A DNA stretch of 64,000 nucleotides from Corynebacterium mucifaciens (lineage in GTDB: Bacteria > Actinomycetota > Actinomycetes > Mycobacteriales > Mycobacteriaceae), in NCBI RefSeq assembly GCF_012396315.1, contig NZ_JAAXPF010000002.1:1-64000 (forward strand), written 5' to 3'. How positions within the stretch are numbered: position 1 is the first letter of the stretch; the number at the start of each line of letters is the position of its first letter. Shown here piece by piece: positions 55,339-64,000 of this stretch. Made by a program: the position numbers and the translations under genes. The notes below the pieces were generated by a model. It was not told the origin of the DNA. It saw nothing but the letters and a program-made list of their open reading frames with translations, and ran no database searches.

Positions 55339-56097
55339 TTACGGAGCGACATGGCCGTGCGCAGCCATGGCGGCGCCCACAATTCCTGCGTTGTTGCGCA
55401 ACGCGGCCGGCACGACAGGGACGTCGACGGTGAGCAGCGGTACCCACTGCTCGGCTACACCGGAAATGCCCCCGCCGACGACGAACGCGGACGGGTTCAC
55501 CAAGCGGGCGTACTCGTGCAAGATTGTGTCCACGCGAGTAGCCCATTCCGCGAAACTCAGCTTCTCGCGGTCGCGCGCTGCGGAGGACGCGAAGTGCTCC
55601 GCCTCCGCGCCGTCGATATGCATGTGCCCGAGCTCGGTATTGGGAAAGAGCGTGCCGTCGCTAAAGAACGCGGAACCGATCCCGGTGCCGAAGGTAAGGA
55701 AGATAACTGCCCCGTTCCGGGCAGCCTCATCGCCGAATGCCACCTCTGCGATACCTGCAGCGTCCGCGTCGTTGAGCACTGATACCGGCGCGCCGCCAAG
55801 GGCCTGGGTAAATAGCTCATGGACGTCGAGACCCACCCAGGAATCGTCGATATTCGCAGCGGTGCGCGCAATCTGGCCTGTGATCACGGATGGCAGCGCG
55901 ATCCCGACGGGACCAGCCCATGCGCACGTTGCGACGATCTGTGCCACGGCGTGGGCAATTGCGGCCGGTGTCGCGGGCTGCGGCGTGGCAACCGTAGCGC
56001 GCTCGCCGACGAGCTGGCCTGTTGCCATGTCGACAACAGCGCCCTTGATGCCAGACCCGCCAATATCGATGCCGAATCCAAGAGCCGTTTCAGTCAT
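55339..56097 (-). CDS. ppgK: PpgK, polyphosphate glucokinase
   Basis: 252 residues, a ROK-fold kinase. The phosphate motif [16 protein letters not shown] is at 8-23, the catalytic Asp in [10 protein letters not shown] near residue 107, and the [12 protein letters not shown] loop follows near 132. PpgK uses polyphosphate (and ATP) to phosphorylate glucose. TACACT on the minus strand is seven bases before ATG 56097, so it is probably leaderless. The 165 bases between it and sigA must hold sigA promoters. Confidence 0.93.
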   Translation of the reverse strand: MTETALGFGIDIGGSGIKGAVVDMATGQLVGERATVATPQPATPAAIAHAVAQIVATCAWAGPVGIALPSVITGQIARTAANIDDSWVGLDVHELFTQALGGAPVSVLNDADAAGIAEVAFGDEAARNGAVIFLTFGTGIGSAFFSDGTLFPNTELGHMHIDGAEAEHFASSAARDREKLSFAEWATRVDTILHEYARLVNPSAFVVGGGISGVAEQWVPLLTVDVPVVPAALRNNAGIVGAAMAAHGHVAP

Positions 56098-56167
56098 GGC
56101 AGGAAGTGTACAAACGGCGCCGACACCTCGCGCCCGAAGCATTCTTTTCAGTGCCTGAGCTGGGAAG

Positions 56168-56196
56168 GTGACAGGGCTATATGTATCCCCTAGTAT
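56168..56196 (+). promoter_or_regulatory. Promoter of the DUF4193 gene
   Basis: GTGACA (56168-56173) and TAGTAT (56191-56196) are spaced by 17 bases, close to vegetative consensus. The predicted leader is about 60 bases and ends in a GGAGGA ribosome site before ATG 56263. Confidence 0.6.
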
Positions 56197-56262
56197 TCCG
56201 CTCAACTGACGACTTTCAGGCCCTTTCTGGGGCAATCACCCTGAGCTGGAGGACACACCACC

Positions 56263-56556
56263 ATGGCCACCGATTACGATGCGCCGCGCCGCCGGATGGA
56301 CGACGAGATTGAGACCGATTCACTGGAAGGTCTCAAGGCCGCTGAGGTAGCTGGCAGCAGCATGGATGACGACGGTGAGATCGTCGAGCCAGTCGAGCCG
56401 CCGACCCAGGACCTTTCCGGCGAGGAGCTCAATGTGGAGGTCAAGCCGCGCCAGGACGACGAGTTCACCTGCGCGTCGTGCTTCCTGGTGCAGAAGAACA
56501 ACCGCCTCGCATACACCGAGGACGACGGATCCAAGATCTGCCTCGACTGCGAGTAA
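56263..56556 (+). CDS. DUF4193 protein (small acidic zinc-ribbon-like)
   Basis: 97 residues, very acidic. Two CxxC pairs (CASC near residue 70 and CLDC at the C-terminus) form a likely zinc ribbon. It starts MATDYDAPRRR, the actinobacterial DUF4193 pattern. Function unknown; the strong promoter and ribosome site suggest it is well expressed. It is a possible RNA polymerase or ribosome-associated factor, but only by analogy with other small acidic zinc-ribbon proteins. Confidence 0.88.
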   Translation: MATDYDAPRRRMDDEIETDSLEGLKAAEVAGSSMDDDGEIVEPVEPPTQDLSGEELNVEVKPRQDDEFTCASCFLVQKNNRLAYTEDDGSKICLDCE

Positions 56557-56577
56557 GCAAGACGCCTATCGACGACC

Positions 56578-56614
56578 AAAGGGCGGCCCACCTGCAACGG
56601 TGGTGCCGCCCTTT
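56578..56614. terminator. Bidirectional terminator between DUF4193 and DUF3093 genes
   Basis: AAAGGGCGGC (56578-56587) pairs with GCCGCCCTTT (56605-56614). CCACC (56588-56592) with GGTGG (56599-56603) extends the stem with one bulged T. The ends are A-rich and T-rich. Confidence 0.88.
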
Positions 56615-56635
56615 AGTCGTAACAGAGCCGCAGCG

Positions 56636-57172
56636 TTACGCTGCTTCACTACCGGGCGCAAACGCGGCGAGTACGTCTTCCGGGTGTTTCGCGGAGATGA
56701 GCCAGTAGGGGGTGGGGTCATCGGGGTCGTCCAGCACGATGAGAACGTGCTCGCTGACCCAAGGGCGAGACACCAGGAACGCCGCTGGATCCAGCTGACG
56801 TCCAAGCGCGTTTTGCCGGGCTGAGCCCGGGACCACCATCGAACGCGCGACGACCGTGTCGGGGAGGTTGGCGTCGTCGACGCTCAACCACCGGGTGCCG
56901 TCCGGATCTCGCTCAACCGTCAGCGTGGTGCGCGAGAGCCACAGGAGGAACCAGGAAAAGAGTGCCCCAAACAGTACGAGCGGGCCGATGAACCACCAGA
57001 TGTTGCGGTTCAGGGCGAACTGGCCCGCGAGCAGCAGCGTGAGCCCAGCAAGAGCTACCCACCAGTACCAGGGCACCCACTGGCGCTCCGTGTACAGCAC
57101 TTCAGCCGCCGCATTTGAGTTCGCTGCCTCCGCAGCGCCGGGGTTTGCAGGGGTCGACGCGGTTTCACTCAC
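56636..57172 (-). CDS. DUF3093 membrane protein
   Basis: 178 residues. An Ala/Asn-rich N-terminus precedes LYTERQWVPWYWW, the DUF3093 signature, then two membrane segments (about residues 37-52 and 59-80) and a cytoplasmic domain ending in a DDPTPYWLISAKHPEDV block. Function unknown. Its GTG start at 57172 is seven bases after TATTGT (57185-57180) and has no ribosome site, so it is probably leaderless. It is divergent from dut. Confidence 0.85.
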   Translation of the reverse strand: MSETASTPANPGAAEAANSNAAAEVLYTERQWVPWYWWVALAGLTLLLAGQFALNRNIWWFIGPLVLFGALFSWFLLWLSRTTLTVERDPDGTRWLSVDDANLPDTVVARSMVVPGSARQNALGRQLDPAAFLVSRPWVSEHVLIVLDDPDDPTPYWLISAKHPEDVLAAFAPGSEAA

Positions 57173-57264
57173 GACCCCTACAATAGGCGGGAGCGTCCCG
57201 CAGACATATTTGCGCGGGAATCGCGGCCGAGGCTGTGTCTAAGCGGTCACGTAGGGTGGACCGG

Positions 57265-57747
57265 GTGGAACAGCACAGTACTGATCATGAAATGTCAGAG
57301 TGGGCCACGATCCCGCCGATTCAGGTGAAACGGCTTGACCCGGAACTACCGTTGCCGAAGCGGGCCCATCCCGAGGACGCGGGCGCGGACCTGTACTCCG
57401 CGCAGGATCTCATTCTCCAACCCGGGGAGCGGGCACTGGTGCGCACAGGGGTGGCCATCGCGCTTCCGATCGGCACCGTGGGCCTTATCCACCCCCGTTC
57501 TGGAATGGCCGCGAAACATGGTCTGAGCATCGTGAACACGCCGGGCACCATCGATGCAGGTTACCGGGGCGAGCTGATGGTGTGCCTGCTCAACACCGAC
57601 CGCACTGAGGCGATCGAAATCGCCCGTGGCATGCGCATCGCTCAGCTTGTTATCCAGCGCGTGGAGCTTGCGCAGTTCGAAGAGGTCGATCAATTGGACG
57701 AAACAGAACGGGGATCCGGCGGGTACGGCTCCACTGGAACCCACTAG
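57265..57747 (+). CDS. dut: dUTPase (deoxyuridine 5'-triphosphate nucleotidohydrolase)
   Basis: 160 residues. All five trimeric dUTPase motifs are visible: [39 protein letters not shown] and [10 protein letters not shown]. It removes dUTP and supplies dUMP. GTG 57265 is seven bases after TAGGGT (57252-57257) and so probably leaderless; an in-frame GTG at 57235 is not needed. It heads a run of three genes with DUF3710 and a tRNA/rRNA methyltransferase. Confidence 0.96.
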   Translation: MEQHSTDHEMSEWATIPPIQVKRLDPELPLPKRAHPEDAGADLYSAQDLILQPGERALVRTGVAIALPIGTVGLIHPRSGMAAKHGLSIVNTPGTIDAGYRGELMVCLLNTDRTEAIEIARGMRIAQLVIQRVELAQFEEVDQLDETERGSGGYGSTGTH

Positions 57748-57820
57748 CGCGGGCTACAGTGTGTAACCGCAAACGCACGAATGACACGCAACTGCGACCA
57801 CCAGTAAGGAAGTGATGCTC

Positions 57821-58789
57821 ATGGCGTTCTGGCCGTTCGGAAAGAAGAAGCAGCAAGATGAAGCTGCCGCAGAATCCACACCGCTTGCCCCCGCGACGGA
57901 GGGGCTGGCGGCGGAACCCGCTGGTGGCCCAGAAACGGGCGGGGAGGTCGAAAGCGGGGCCGGCGCGGAGCTCGTCGAGAAGCAGGAGACTGCCTCGCTT
58001 CCGCTCGCCCCCGGCGTCGAGGTGCTGAACACTTACGACCCAGTGAATGGCTCGACCGGCCCGTTCGACGGCGACAACGTTGAGATCGAGGACTTTGACT
58101 TTTCCGATTTCTCCGACGTCACGCTCAATCTCGGCTCCGTCCGTGTTCCGCTGCCGAAGGAATCCCAGGTGCAGGTGGAGATGGGAGAGCAGGGGCCCAA
58201 AATGGTGCATGTAGTCACGCGCCACGGTCGCATCACGCCGGTCGCTTTCGCGGCCCCGCGGACCGGGGGGTTGTGGGAACAGTCCGCAGAGGAAATCATT
58301 CAGGGGATGCGCTCCGAGGGCATGCCGGTTGAGGTGCAGCAAGGCCCGTGGGGCAAGGAGATTGTCGGCACTGGTTCCAACGGGGTGATTCGCATCATCG
58401 GCGTGGAGGGGCCGCGCTGGCTGTACCGCGTGACGTTGGCGGCGCCGGCAGGTTCTGAACAGGCCCTCGCGGAAACCGGACGTGAAACAATCGCGCGCTC
58501 GTTTGTCTACCGTGGCGAGGATCCGGTCCTGGCTGGCAACTCGCTGCAGGTGGTGCTCCCGGCCCAGTTGGCCCAGCAGGTGCAGGCAGCGGCTGAAGCG
58601 AGGGCCCGTCAGGCACAAGAGGCGGCGCAGGCTCCCGCGAACGGCAACCCCAATGCGCTCAGCGACGCGTTAAAGCAGATCATCGCCCAGAATGCGGACA
58701 ACCAGCAGCAGCTGCAGCAGCTACGCGAAGAGCGCGCCAACGGCGCGAACACGGACGAGGGCGGCGCGTCTGCGTCGACAGCCAAATAA
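57821..58789 (+). CDS. DUF3710 protein
   Basis: 322 residues. An acidic, Ala-rich N-terminus (1-70) precedes the conserved core NTYDPVNGSTGPFDGDN, DFSDFSDVTLNLGSVRVPLP and GVIRIIGVEGPRWLYRVTL. The C-terminus is a Gln/Ala-rich coiled helix. Soluble, widespread in actinobacteria next to dut, function unknown. ATG 57821 has AAGGAAG eight bases upstream; ATG 57815 and GTG 57812 are less well spaced. It touches the next gene directly. Confidence 0.85.
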   Translation: MAFWPFGKKKQQDEAAAESTPLAPATEGLAAEPAGGPETGGEVESGAGAELVEKQETASLPLAPGVEVLNTYDPVNGSTGPFDGDNVEIEDFDFSDFSDVTLNLGSVRVPLPKESQVQVEMGEQGPKMVHVVTRHGRITPVAFAAPRTGGLWEQSAEEIIQGMRSEGMPVEVQQGPWGKEIVGTGSNGVIRIIGVEGPRWLYRVTLAAPAGSEQALAETGRETIARSFVYRGEDPVLAGNSLQVVLPAQLAQQVQAAAEARARQAQEAAQAPANGNPNALSDALKQIIAQNADNQQQLQQLREERANGANTDEGGASASTAK

Positions 58790-60049
58790 ATGGGGCAGCT
58801 GTCTGAGGGAGCAGCCTCCGCGCCTCTCGAAGCAGGCCAATCCGTGCGTTTGCGGGTCCGGGCCATGGCGCACGGGGGAGAGGGTATCGCTGACGCCCCC
58901 GACGGCCGCGTGGTGTTTGTCCGAGGCGGTGTGCCCGGTGATCTTGTGGACGCGACGCTCGCCAAGGTGAAGAAGCGGTGGGCCAGGGCGGATGCCGTCG
59001 AGGTGAGAGAGCCATCCCCGGACAGGGTGGAGCCGACGTGTCCGGCTGCCGCCGCCGGTGCGGGCTGCTGCGATTACTCCCACATCCGCCCGGATGCACA
59101 GGTGGGCTTCAAACGCGACATCCTGCTCGGCCAACTCGGGGCGCTCTCGGCACATTCGGGCGTTCTCGCCGGTTTCGATTTCGATCACCTGGAAGTGGCG
59201 CAACTTGACCCTCCCACAGGGTGGCGCACACGGGTTCGTCTCGGCATCGACAGCCGGGGCAGGGCGGGGATGCGCCGCGCTCGCTCTGCTGACGTGGTGG
59301 CAAGCTCCGTGTGTACCCAGCCGGTCCCGGGACTTCTCGACGGCATAGTCGGAGAGGACGCGCGCGCGTTTGCGCCAGGCGCAGAGCTCGTCGTCGCGCG
59401 AGACGCGAACGGGCAGCGCCACGTCGTTCAGACTCATGCGGCGCAGCGCGGGCGCCGGGTTGAGGCGGTGCAGCGGGTGCTTGAAGGAGACGGCAAAGTG
59501 GTCGAGCGGGTGCGCGGCTTCGACTTCGTGTTCCCGCCCACGGCGTTTTGGCAGGCGCACGTGCGAGCACCCGAGGCGTACTCCGACACCATTGCTGACT
59601 GGGGCAGGGGAGAATACGCAACACCTGTTGGGTGGGACCTCTACGGCGGCGTCGGTGCGTTCGTCCCGGCCATCAGCGACGCGCTCGGCGGCGGCGCCGT
59701 TGAGTCGGTGGACTACTCAGATGCAGCCGCGGCGCGGGAACAGCAGGTGACAGACGCTTTCAACGTTCGCATGCACCACGGCGACGTTGCATCCACGGTG
59801 AGCCAGCTGCCGAAGCCGGGTCTTGTGGTGCTGGACCCTCCCCGTGCAGGCGCATGTCAAGATGTCGTGGACGCGATTGCAGACGCCGCGCCGCAACGCG
59901 TAATCCACGTCGGTTGCGACCCGGCAACGTTCGCGCGGGATCTCGCTGGCTTTGGCAATCGCGGTTATGCAGTAACGCGGCTCAAGCTTATCGACGCGTT
60001 CCCGAATACCCACCATTTCGAAGTCATTGCCGCGCTAGAACGCGCGTGA
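58790..60049 (+). CDS. 23S rRNA/tRNA uracil-C5 methyltransferase (TrmA/RlmD family)
   Basis: 419 residues. An N-terminal TRAM domain (about 14-72) is followed by a cluster-type cysteine group (Cys84, Cys93, Cys94) and the Rossmann SAM motif DLYGGVGAF. LDPPRAGA and the catalytic-Cys motif HVGCDPATF (about residue 376) complete the family. It methylates uridine C5 in rRNA or tRNA; which position is not decidable here. ATG 58790 comes immediately after the DUF3710 stop. Confidence 0.9.
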   Translation: MGQLSEGAASAPLEAGQSVRLRVRAMAHGGEGIADAPDGRVVFVRGGVPGDLVDATLAKVKKRWARADAVEVREPSPDRVEPTCPAAAAGAGCCDYSHIRPDAQVGFKRDILLGQLGALSAHSGVLAGFDFDHLEVAQLDPPTGWRTRVRLGIDSRGRAGMRRARSADVVASSVCTQPVPGLLDGIVGEDARAFAPGAELVVARDANGQRHVVQTHAAQRGRRVEAVQRVLEGDGKVVERVRGFDFVFPPTAFWQAHVRAPEAYSDTIADWGRGEYATPVGWDLYGGVGAFVPAISDALGGGAVESVDYSDAAAAREQQVTDAFNVRMHHGDVASTVSQLPKPGLVVLDPPRAGACQDVVDAIADAAPQRVIHVGCDPATFARDLAGFGNRGYAVTRLKLIDAFPNTHHFEVIAALERA

Positions 60050-60080
60050 CGTGCCGGATCGGGGCGCGGTGCCCGGCGTG

Positions 60081-60155
60081 TAGACTACTGAGAACGTTAC
60101 GCCCGGGTGGCCTGTGCTACGCAGGCCCATTATTGCGAAGGAGTACGACAGGACC
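60081..60155 (+). promoter_or_regulatory. dxs leader with -10 element and small hairpin
   Basis: TAGACT (60081-60086) is a good -10. The leader of about 60 bases contains GGCCTG (60109-60114) paired with CAGGCC (60122-60127) around a seven-base loop, followed by GAAGGAG. Nothing ties this hairpin to a known riboswitch class. Confidence 0.4.
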
Positions 60156-62069
60156 GTGGCACTGCTCGAGCACATCGCAACGCCGTCCGATGTCCGCAAG
60201 CTCTCTCCCGCGCAACTCGATGACCTGGCGGTTGAGATCCGCGAGCTGCTGATCCAAAAGGTTTCAGCAACCGGCGGTCATATTGGGCCGAATTTGGGCG
60301 TGGTTGAGCTGACCATCGCGTTGCACTACATCTTCAACTCGCCACACGACCCGATTATCTTCGACACCTCACACCAGTCGTACGTGCACAAGATCCTCAC
60401 GGGCAGGGCTGGACAGTTCGACACCCTGCGAAAAAAAGACGGCCTGTCCGGTTACACCGCGCGCAGCGAGTCCGAGCACGACTGGACTGAGTCCTCCCAT
60501 GCGAGCGCGTCTTTGTCGTACGCGGACGGTTTGGCGAAGGCGAAGGCGCTGACCGGCCGCGGTGAGGACAACGTGGTAGCGGTCGTCGGCGACGGCGCAC
60601 TCACTGGCGGGATGTGCTGGGAGGCCCTGAACAACATCGCCACAGCGAACCGCAATGTCGTCATCGTGGTCAACGATAACGGGCGGTCGTACTCGCCGAC
60701 GATCGGAGGCTTCGCCGACAACCTAACCAAGCTGCGCGATCAGCTTGCGGCCATCCGGATGCAGCCGGCGTACGACGAAGTCATGGAATCGGGCAAGAAA
60801 ACCCTGAAATCCATGGGGTGGGTCGGAGAGCGCACATTTGACGCGCTGCACGCTCTGAAAGAAGGCGTGAAATATCAAGTGGTGCCCACCGAAATGTTTC
60901 CGGAGCTAGGCATGAAGTACGTGGGCCCGGTCGAGGGCCACGACATCAAGAGCCTGCTCAACGCGTTCAAGTACGCGAAGCGTCACGACGGCCCGATCAT
61001 CGTCCACGTAGTCACCGAGAAGGGCCATGGCTTCGCGCCCGCGGTTAACAACCTCGCCGACCAAATGCATTCCACTGGGGCAATCGATCCGGTGACGGGC
61101 AAGGCGCTGGCGAAGTCCGAACCGGGGTGGACTGCAGTGTTTACCGAGGAGCTGCTGCGGGCGGGGCATCAACGCAGCGACATCGTGGCCATCACTGCCG
61201 CGATGGCGGGCCCGACCGGTTTGCAGCCGTTTGCAGAGCAGTTTCCGGACCGATTTTTCGATGTCGGTATAGCGGAGCAGCACGCGGTGGCCTCCGCCTC
61301 CGGTATGGCACTGGGGGGGTTGCACCCCGTGGTGGCCCTCTACTCTACGTTCCTCAACCGCGCCTTCGACCAGCTGCTCATGGATGTCGGCCTTATCGGG
61401 CAGCCAGTCACCCTCGTCCTTGACCGAGCCGGAGTCACTGGCTCCGACGGCGCCAGCCATAACGGCGTGTGGGACATGGCTATCGCGTCGATAGTGCCTG
61501 GGATTCGCATTGCCGCGCCCCGCGATACCGCACGGCTGCGCGAGGAATTCGCAGAAGCGATCACGGTTGACGACGGACCTACGGTCGTGCGCTTCCCCAA
61601 GGGCGCAGCCGGCCCAGACATCGACGCCGTGGAGCGGTTGGAAGGCGGCGTGGATGTCCTCGCTCGCCCCGGAGAGGAAGAGTCCGACGACTTCAACGTG
61701 CTCATCGTCGCTGTCGGCGCTTTCTCGCAGTACGCGTTGGATGTCGCCGCGGCGGTGCGGGCGGATGGTATCCGCGCAACCGTGGTGGACCCCAGGTGGG
61801 TCATTCCAGTGTCGCCCAGCGTGATCGACGAGGCCGCGCAGGCCGACTTGGTAGTTGTCTACGAAGACGGCGTAGTGCGAGGGGGCGTCGGCTCCGCGGT
61901 CGCCGAGGCCGTCGCCGCAGCGGAACTGGACGTGCCAGTGCGGCACCTCGCGTTCCCCGACGTCTTCCCGCTGCACGCGTCACGCACCGAAATTTTGGAA
62001 CAGTACGGGCTGGATCCTGTCTCTGCCGCCGCGCAAGTGCGCGAGTGGGCGCGCAGTTTGGAGGACTAG
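60156..62069 (+). CDS. dxs: 1-deoxy-D-xylulose-5-phosphate synthase (Dxs)
   Basis: 637 residues, the length of C. glutamicum Dxs. The TPP/Mg motif [16 protein letters not shown], the substrate His motif [12 protein letters not shown] and the transketolase Pyr-domain block [16 protein letters not shown] are present. It makes DXP from pyruvate and glyceraldehyde-3-phosphate for isoprenoids. GTG 60156 is preferred because the family begins near [11 protein letters not shown]; an in-frame start at 60114 would add 14 unconserved residues. Its stop shares CTAG with the rnd stop. Confidence 0.96.
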   Translation: MALLEHIATPSDVRKLSPAQLDDLAVEIRELLIQKVSATGGHIGPNLGVVELTIALHYIFNSPHDPIIFDTSHQSYVHKILTGRAGQFDTLRKKDGLSGYTARSESEHDWTESSHASASLSYADGLAKAKALTGRGEDNVVAVVGDGALTGGMCWEALNNIATANRNVVIVVNDNGRSYSPTIGGFADNLTKLRDQLAAIRMQPAYDEVMESGKKTLKSMGWVGERTFDALHALKEGVKYQVVPTEMFPELGMKYVGPVEGHDIKSLLNAFKYAKRHDGPIIVHVVTEKGHGFAPAVNNLADQMHSTGAIDPVTGKALAKSEPGWTAVFTEELLRAGHQRSDIVAITAAMAGPTGLQPFAEQFPDRFFDVGIAEQHAVASASGMALGGLHPVVALYSTFLNRAFDQLLMDVGLIGQPVTLVLDRAGVTGSDGASHNGVWDMAIASIVPGIRIAAPRDTARLREEFAEAITVDDGPTVVRFPKGAAGPDIDAVERLEGGVDVLARPGEEESDDFNVLIVAVGAFSQYALDVAAAVRADGIRATVVDPRWVIPVSPSVIDEAAQADLVVVYEDGVVRGGVGSAVAEAVAAAELDVPVRHLAFPDVFPLHASRTEILEQYGLDPVSAAAQVREWARSLED

Positions 62070-63271
62070 TCCGCCGCGACCCTCTCGGCATGGGCGTCGG
62101 CCAGAATCGGCGCGGTGATGTCGACCTGCCACGGGCGCGCACCCGTGGTCCGTAGCGCACCGGCCGCTTGGTGCGTGTCCCACGCCGGGCCGTGCTCGGG
62201 TGAATGCCACACCGCCTCGCGCAGGTGCGCCGGGCCGAGCAGGATGTCGGGCTGGATGTCCAGCGCTTCAGCGGTGGCCGCTATCTCCTGCCGGCACGTC
62301 TGCAACATGTGCCACGAGTCCGGGTAGTGCCGTTCCCAGCCCGACTTTGACGGAACTGCATCGGTTCGCTGCGCGTGTCGCTGCGGCCACGTGGCGGGGT
62401 CGGAGGCAAGTGCCTCGTCCACGACGCTTAGCCAGCGTCGCGAGTCCCGGGGTGAGAACGTAACCCGTCCGGCGGCTTTGGAAAGCTCGTGGGGCGTAGC
62501 GGGTCGCGTGCGCGCGATGTCAAGGAGCGCCCGGTTGGACAACAGACGCCCGGGCGACACGTCGCGCGTTTTCCCTAGCTCCTCGCGCGCCTGCCATAGT
62601 TTCCGCGCCACCTGCAGGCTGGATTGCTCGCGCAGCGCGGACAGCCCCTTGAGGTCGCGCCACGTTTTCTCCGGCCGGGGCGTCAGCGAGTGGGTTTCAA
62701 TGAGATGCCCGAATTCTTGATGGGCCCAGCCCAGTTTGCCTTCAGTGTCGAGAAGCTCGGTGAGCGCCTCGGCTAACTCGTGGAGGTACTCAACATCCAG
62801 CGCCGCGTATTCCCGCCAGGGCTCGGGCAGAGGCGTGCGCGACCAATCTTCGTGGCCATGGCCCTTTTCCAGCTCAACGCCCACAAAGCGCTCCACCATG
62901 GCGGCGAGGTTTGGCCGGCTGTAGCCTGCGAGGCGGGAGGCGAGCTCCGTGTCGAACAGCACGCCGGGGTGCAAGCCCAACAGGGCGAGACTGCGCAGGT
63001 CCTCACCCGCAGCGTGGATGATCCACTCAGCGTCGTTGAGCACGGGCGCGAATGTTGCCCGCGCAGCCTCGCGGTGTCCCTCGGGGGCGATGAGAAATGT
63101 CCCCGCCCCGCGGCGGCGCACCTGCACTAGAAAGGCGCGTTCGCCGTAGCGGAAGGAAGAGGCTCGTTCGGTATCCACCGCGAACGGGCCGCGGCCGCGC
63201 TCCAGAGCCTCCGCCGCGTGAACAAACGTGTCGGGGGTGTCTACAAGGCGATAGTCAATGCGGCCGCTCAT
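62066..63271 (-). CDS. rnd: Ribonuclease D family 3'-5' exonuclease with HRDC domain
   Basis: 401 residues. The DEDD exonuclease domain has VDTERASSF (Asp33, Glu35), an internal Asp in [13 protein letters not shown] and the final [16 protein letters not shown]sp. An HRDC domain follows near residues 220-290. It trims RNA 3' ends. ATG 63271 is eight bases after TAAATT, which overlaps the DUF3000 stop, so it may be read both in an operon with DUF3000 and from its own leaderless promoter. Confidence 0.92.
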   Translation of the reverse strand: MSGRIDYRLVDTPDTFVHAAEALERGRGPFAVDTERASSFRYGERAFLVQVRRRGAGTFLIAPEGHREAARATFAPVLNDAEWIIHAAGEDLRSLALLGLHPGVLFDTELASRLAGYSRPNLAAMVERFVGVELEKGHGHEDWSRTPLPEPWREYAALDVEYLHELAEALTELLDTEGKLGWAHQEFGHLIETHSLTPRPEKTWRDLKGLSALREQSSLQVARKLWQAREELGKTRDVSPGRLLSNRALLDIARTRPATPHELSKAAGRVTFSPRDSRRWLSVVDEALASDPATWPQRHAQRTDAVPSKSGWERHYPDSWHMLQTCRQEIAATAEALDIQPDILLGPAHLREAVWHSPEHGPAWDTHQAAGALRTTGARPWQVDITAPILADAHAERVAAD

Positions 63272-63282
63272 ACCCAGAAAAT

Positions 63283-63921
63283 TTAGCGCGAGCCGAGCTG
63301 CGTCACACCTTCCGGTGGCAGGCCGGCAACGTGGGCGAGTACTTTCGAAAACGCTTCCACGTGGTGCTGCAAATTCGTGCCCTCAGCAGTCCACGACGCG
63401 CGCATCTCCAACTGGTACGCGCGGGGAGGCCCGCCAATCTCGCCGAAACGCACAGACGCAGTGGATGTCACCGTGCCGCCGAGGTTGGTGTGGCTCGCTC
63501 CGGTCTCTACTAGGGATTCGTTGAGCCACTGCCACGCCACGTCCGGAAGCAACGGGTCGGAGGCTACGGCGTCGTCCATGTCGGCCTGAATGTAGGCCAC
63601 CAAACGCATTGAGCCTTCCCACGCCTCTTCGGCGGCGGGGGAGTGCAGGAGAATGAGGCGACCGAAGGCGTCACCCTCCGAATCCACAGGCACATCGTTT
63701 TCGTTAGCGTGTGCCACCTCGAGCCCCACGGCGTGGCTAAACGGTGCGGGGCGCTGGGGCGGGCGGATCGTGCCCAGCGTGATCTCGGGCCGGAGGCGCG
63801 CCGCGTGCATGGATTCAACGGCGGCACTGAATTCGGCCGGCCAAGAATCGTCGCGGGCGTGGTCGTCCCTGTTCTCGCCCGCCCCGTCGGCAGACAATGT
63901 GGAGGTGGAGTCCGAGTTCAT
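63283..63921 (-). CDS. DUF3000 protein
   Basis: 212 residues from ATG 63921. After a short acidic disordered N-terminus the DUF3000 pattern runs through RPEITLGTIRPPQRPAPFSH, GRLILLHSPAAEEAWEG and LPDVAWQWLNESL. Soluble, unknown function, conserved next to rnd in actinobacteria. GTG 63924 directly before the ATG is seven bases after TACGTT, so a leaderless start at that GTG is possible. The upstream codons of the open frame lack conservation. Confidence 0.85.
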   Translation of the reverse strand: MNSDSTSTLSADGAGENRDDHARDDSWPAEFSAAVESMHAARLRPEITLGTIRPPQRPAPFSHAVGLEVAHANENDVPVDSEGDAFGRLILLHSPAAEEAWEGSMRLVAYIQADMDDAVASDPLLPDVAWQWLNESLVETGASHTNLGGTVTSTASVRFGEIGGPPRAYQLEMRASWTAEGTNLQHHVEAFSKVLAHVAGLPPEGVTQLGSR

Positions 63922-63993
63922 CACAGGCTCAAACGTATCCAGCAAGCGGCCACGTTGGGGGAGGCGCGCCGTGGGGGGCGGCCGCCGACGGCG

Positions 63994-63999
63994 TAGAGT
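63994..63999 (+). promoter_or_regulatory. Possible -10 element at the window edge
   Basis: TAGAGT on the plus strand, one base before the end of the window, has the shape of the -10 elements found before leaderless genes elsewhere here. A divergent gene (hemE in related genomes, from memory) may start just outside. Confidence 0.25.
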
Positions 64000-64000
64000 G

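Noticed and set aside
1..64000. Mobile element, prophage, CRISPR array, tRNA or rRNA
   Set aside because: I saw no transposase, integrase, repeat-spacer pattern, cloverleaf with a TTCGA-type arm, or rRNA sequence anywhere in the window.

Overview
The window looks like core chromosome of a high-GC Corynebacterium. Four things point there. DtxR keeps the diphtheria-type metal-ligand numbering. The order sigB-dtxR-galE is the familiar corynebacterial one. The lexA/divS pair and the clgR-pspA pair are also typical. Finally, the recA neighbourhood (terC, pgsA, cinA, clgR, pspA, bioYMN, DUF3046, recA, recX, miaB, miaA, dapF, hflX, lexA, nrdR) matches the C. glutamicum order as I remember it. The species cannot be named from this. 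I saw no tRNA, rRNA, CRISPR array, insertion sequence, integrase or phage gene, and no stretch with clearly foreign composition.

Layout. 1-4.3 kb: a TerC membrane protein behind a yybP-ykoY (manganese) riboswitch, then pgsA-cinA-clgR-pspA (lipid synthesis and envelope stress). 4.3-10.4 kb: the biotin importer bioYMN, recA-recX, and a bioW-bioF pair behind a BioQ-like operator. 10.4-20.3 kb: tRNA modification (miaB, miaA), lysine/peptidoglycan (dapF), the GTPase HflX and several conserved proteins of unknown role. 20.3-24.7 kb: nagB, an NCS2 nucleobase permease, and the PTS genes ptsH-fruK-fruR. 24.7-32.7 kb: the SOS pair lexA/divS, nrdR, the helicase HrpA, and oxyR divergent from ahpC-ahpD. 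32.8-40.2 kb: amino-acid catabolism (ornithine cyclodeaminase, a permease broken by one nonsense codon, PutA, a D-amino-acid dehydrogenase). 40.3-48.2 kb: a Ski2-like helicase, a PAC2 protein, a DUF4192 protein, galE, dtxR and sigB. 48.3-64 kb: dtd, a methyltransferase, DUF3099/DUF3039, an XPB-like helicase, sigA, ppgK, DUF4193, DUF3093, dut-DUF3710-RNA methyltransferase, dxs, rnd and DUF3000.

How the genes work together. Two routes to biotin sit side by side, import by BioYMN and synthesis from pimelate by BioW and BioF, each with its own palindrome at the promoter. Ornithine can be turned into proline by Ocd and then glutamate by PutA, but the transporter encoded between them is interrupted. 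DNA damage control is spread over recA, lexA and divS, all with LexA-type boxes. Redox control is local at oxyR/ahpCD.

The most interesting signals are regulatory. They are a riboswitch hairpin that can hide the terC ribosome site, a duplicated pair of LexA-like boxes inside divS, a short frame-shifted ORF that overlaps the pspA start, a nested inverted repeat between fruR and fruK, and a recurrent TAnnnT-N7/8-start-codon arrangement that predicts many leaderless mRNAs. I found no convincing wholly new multi-gene system.
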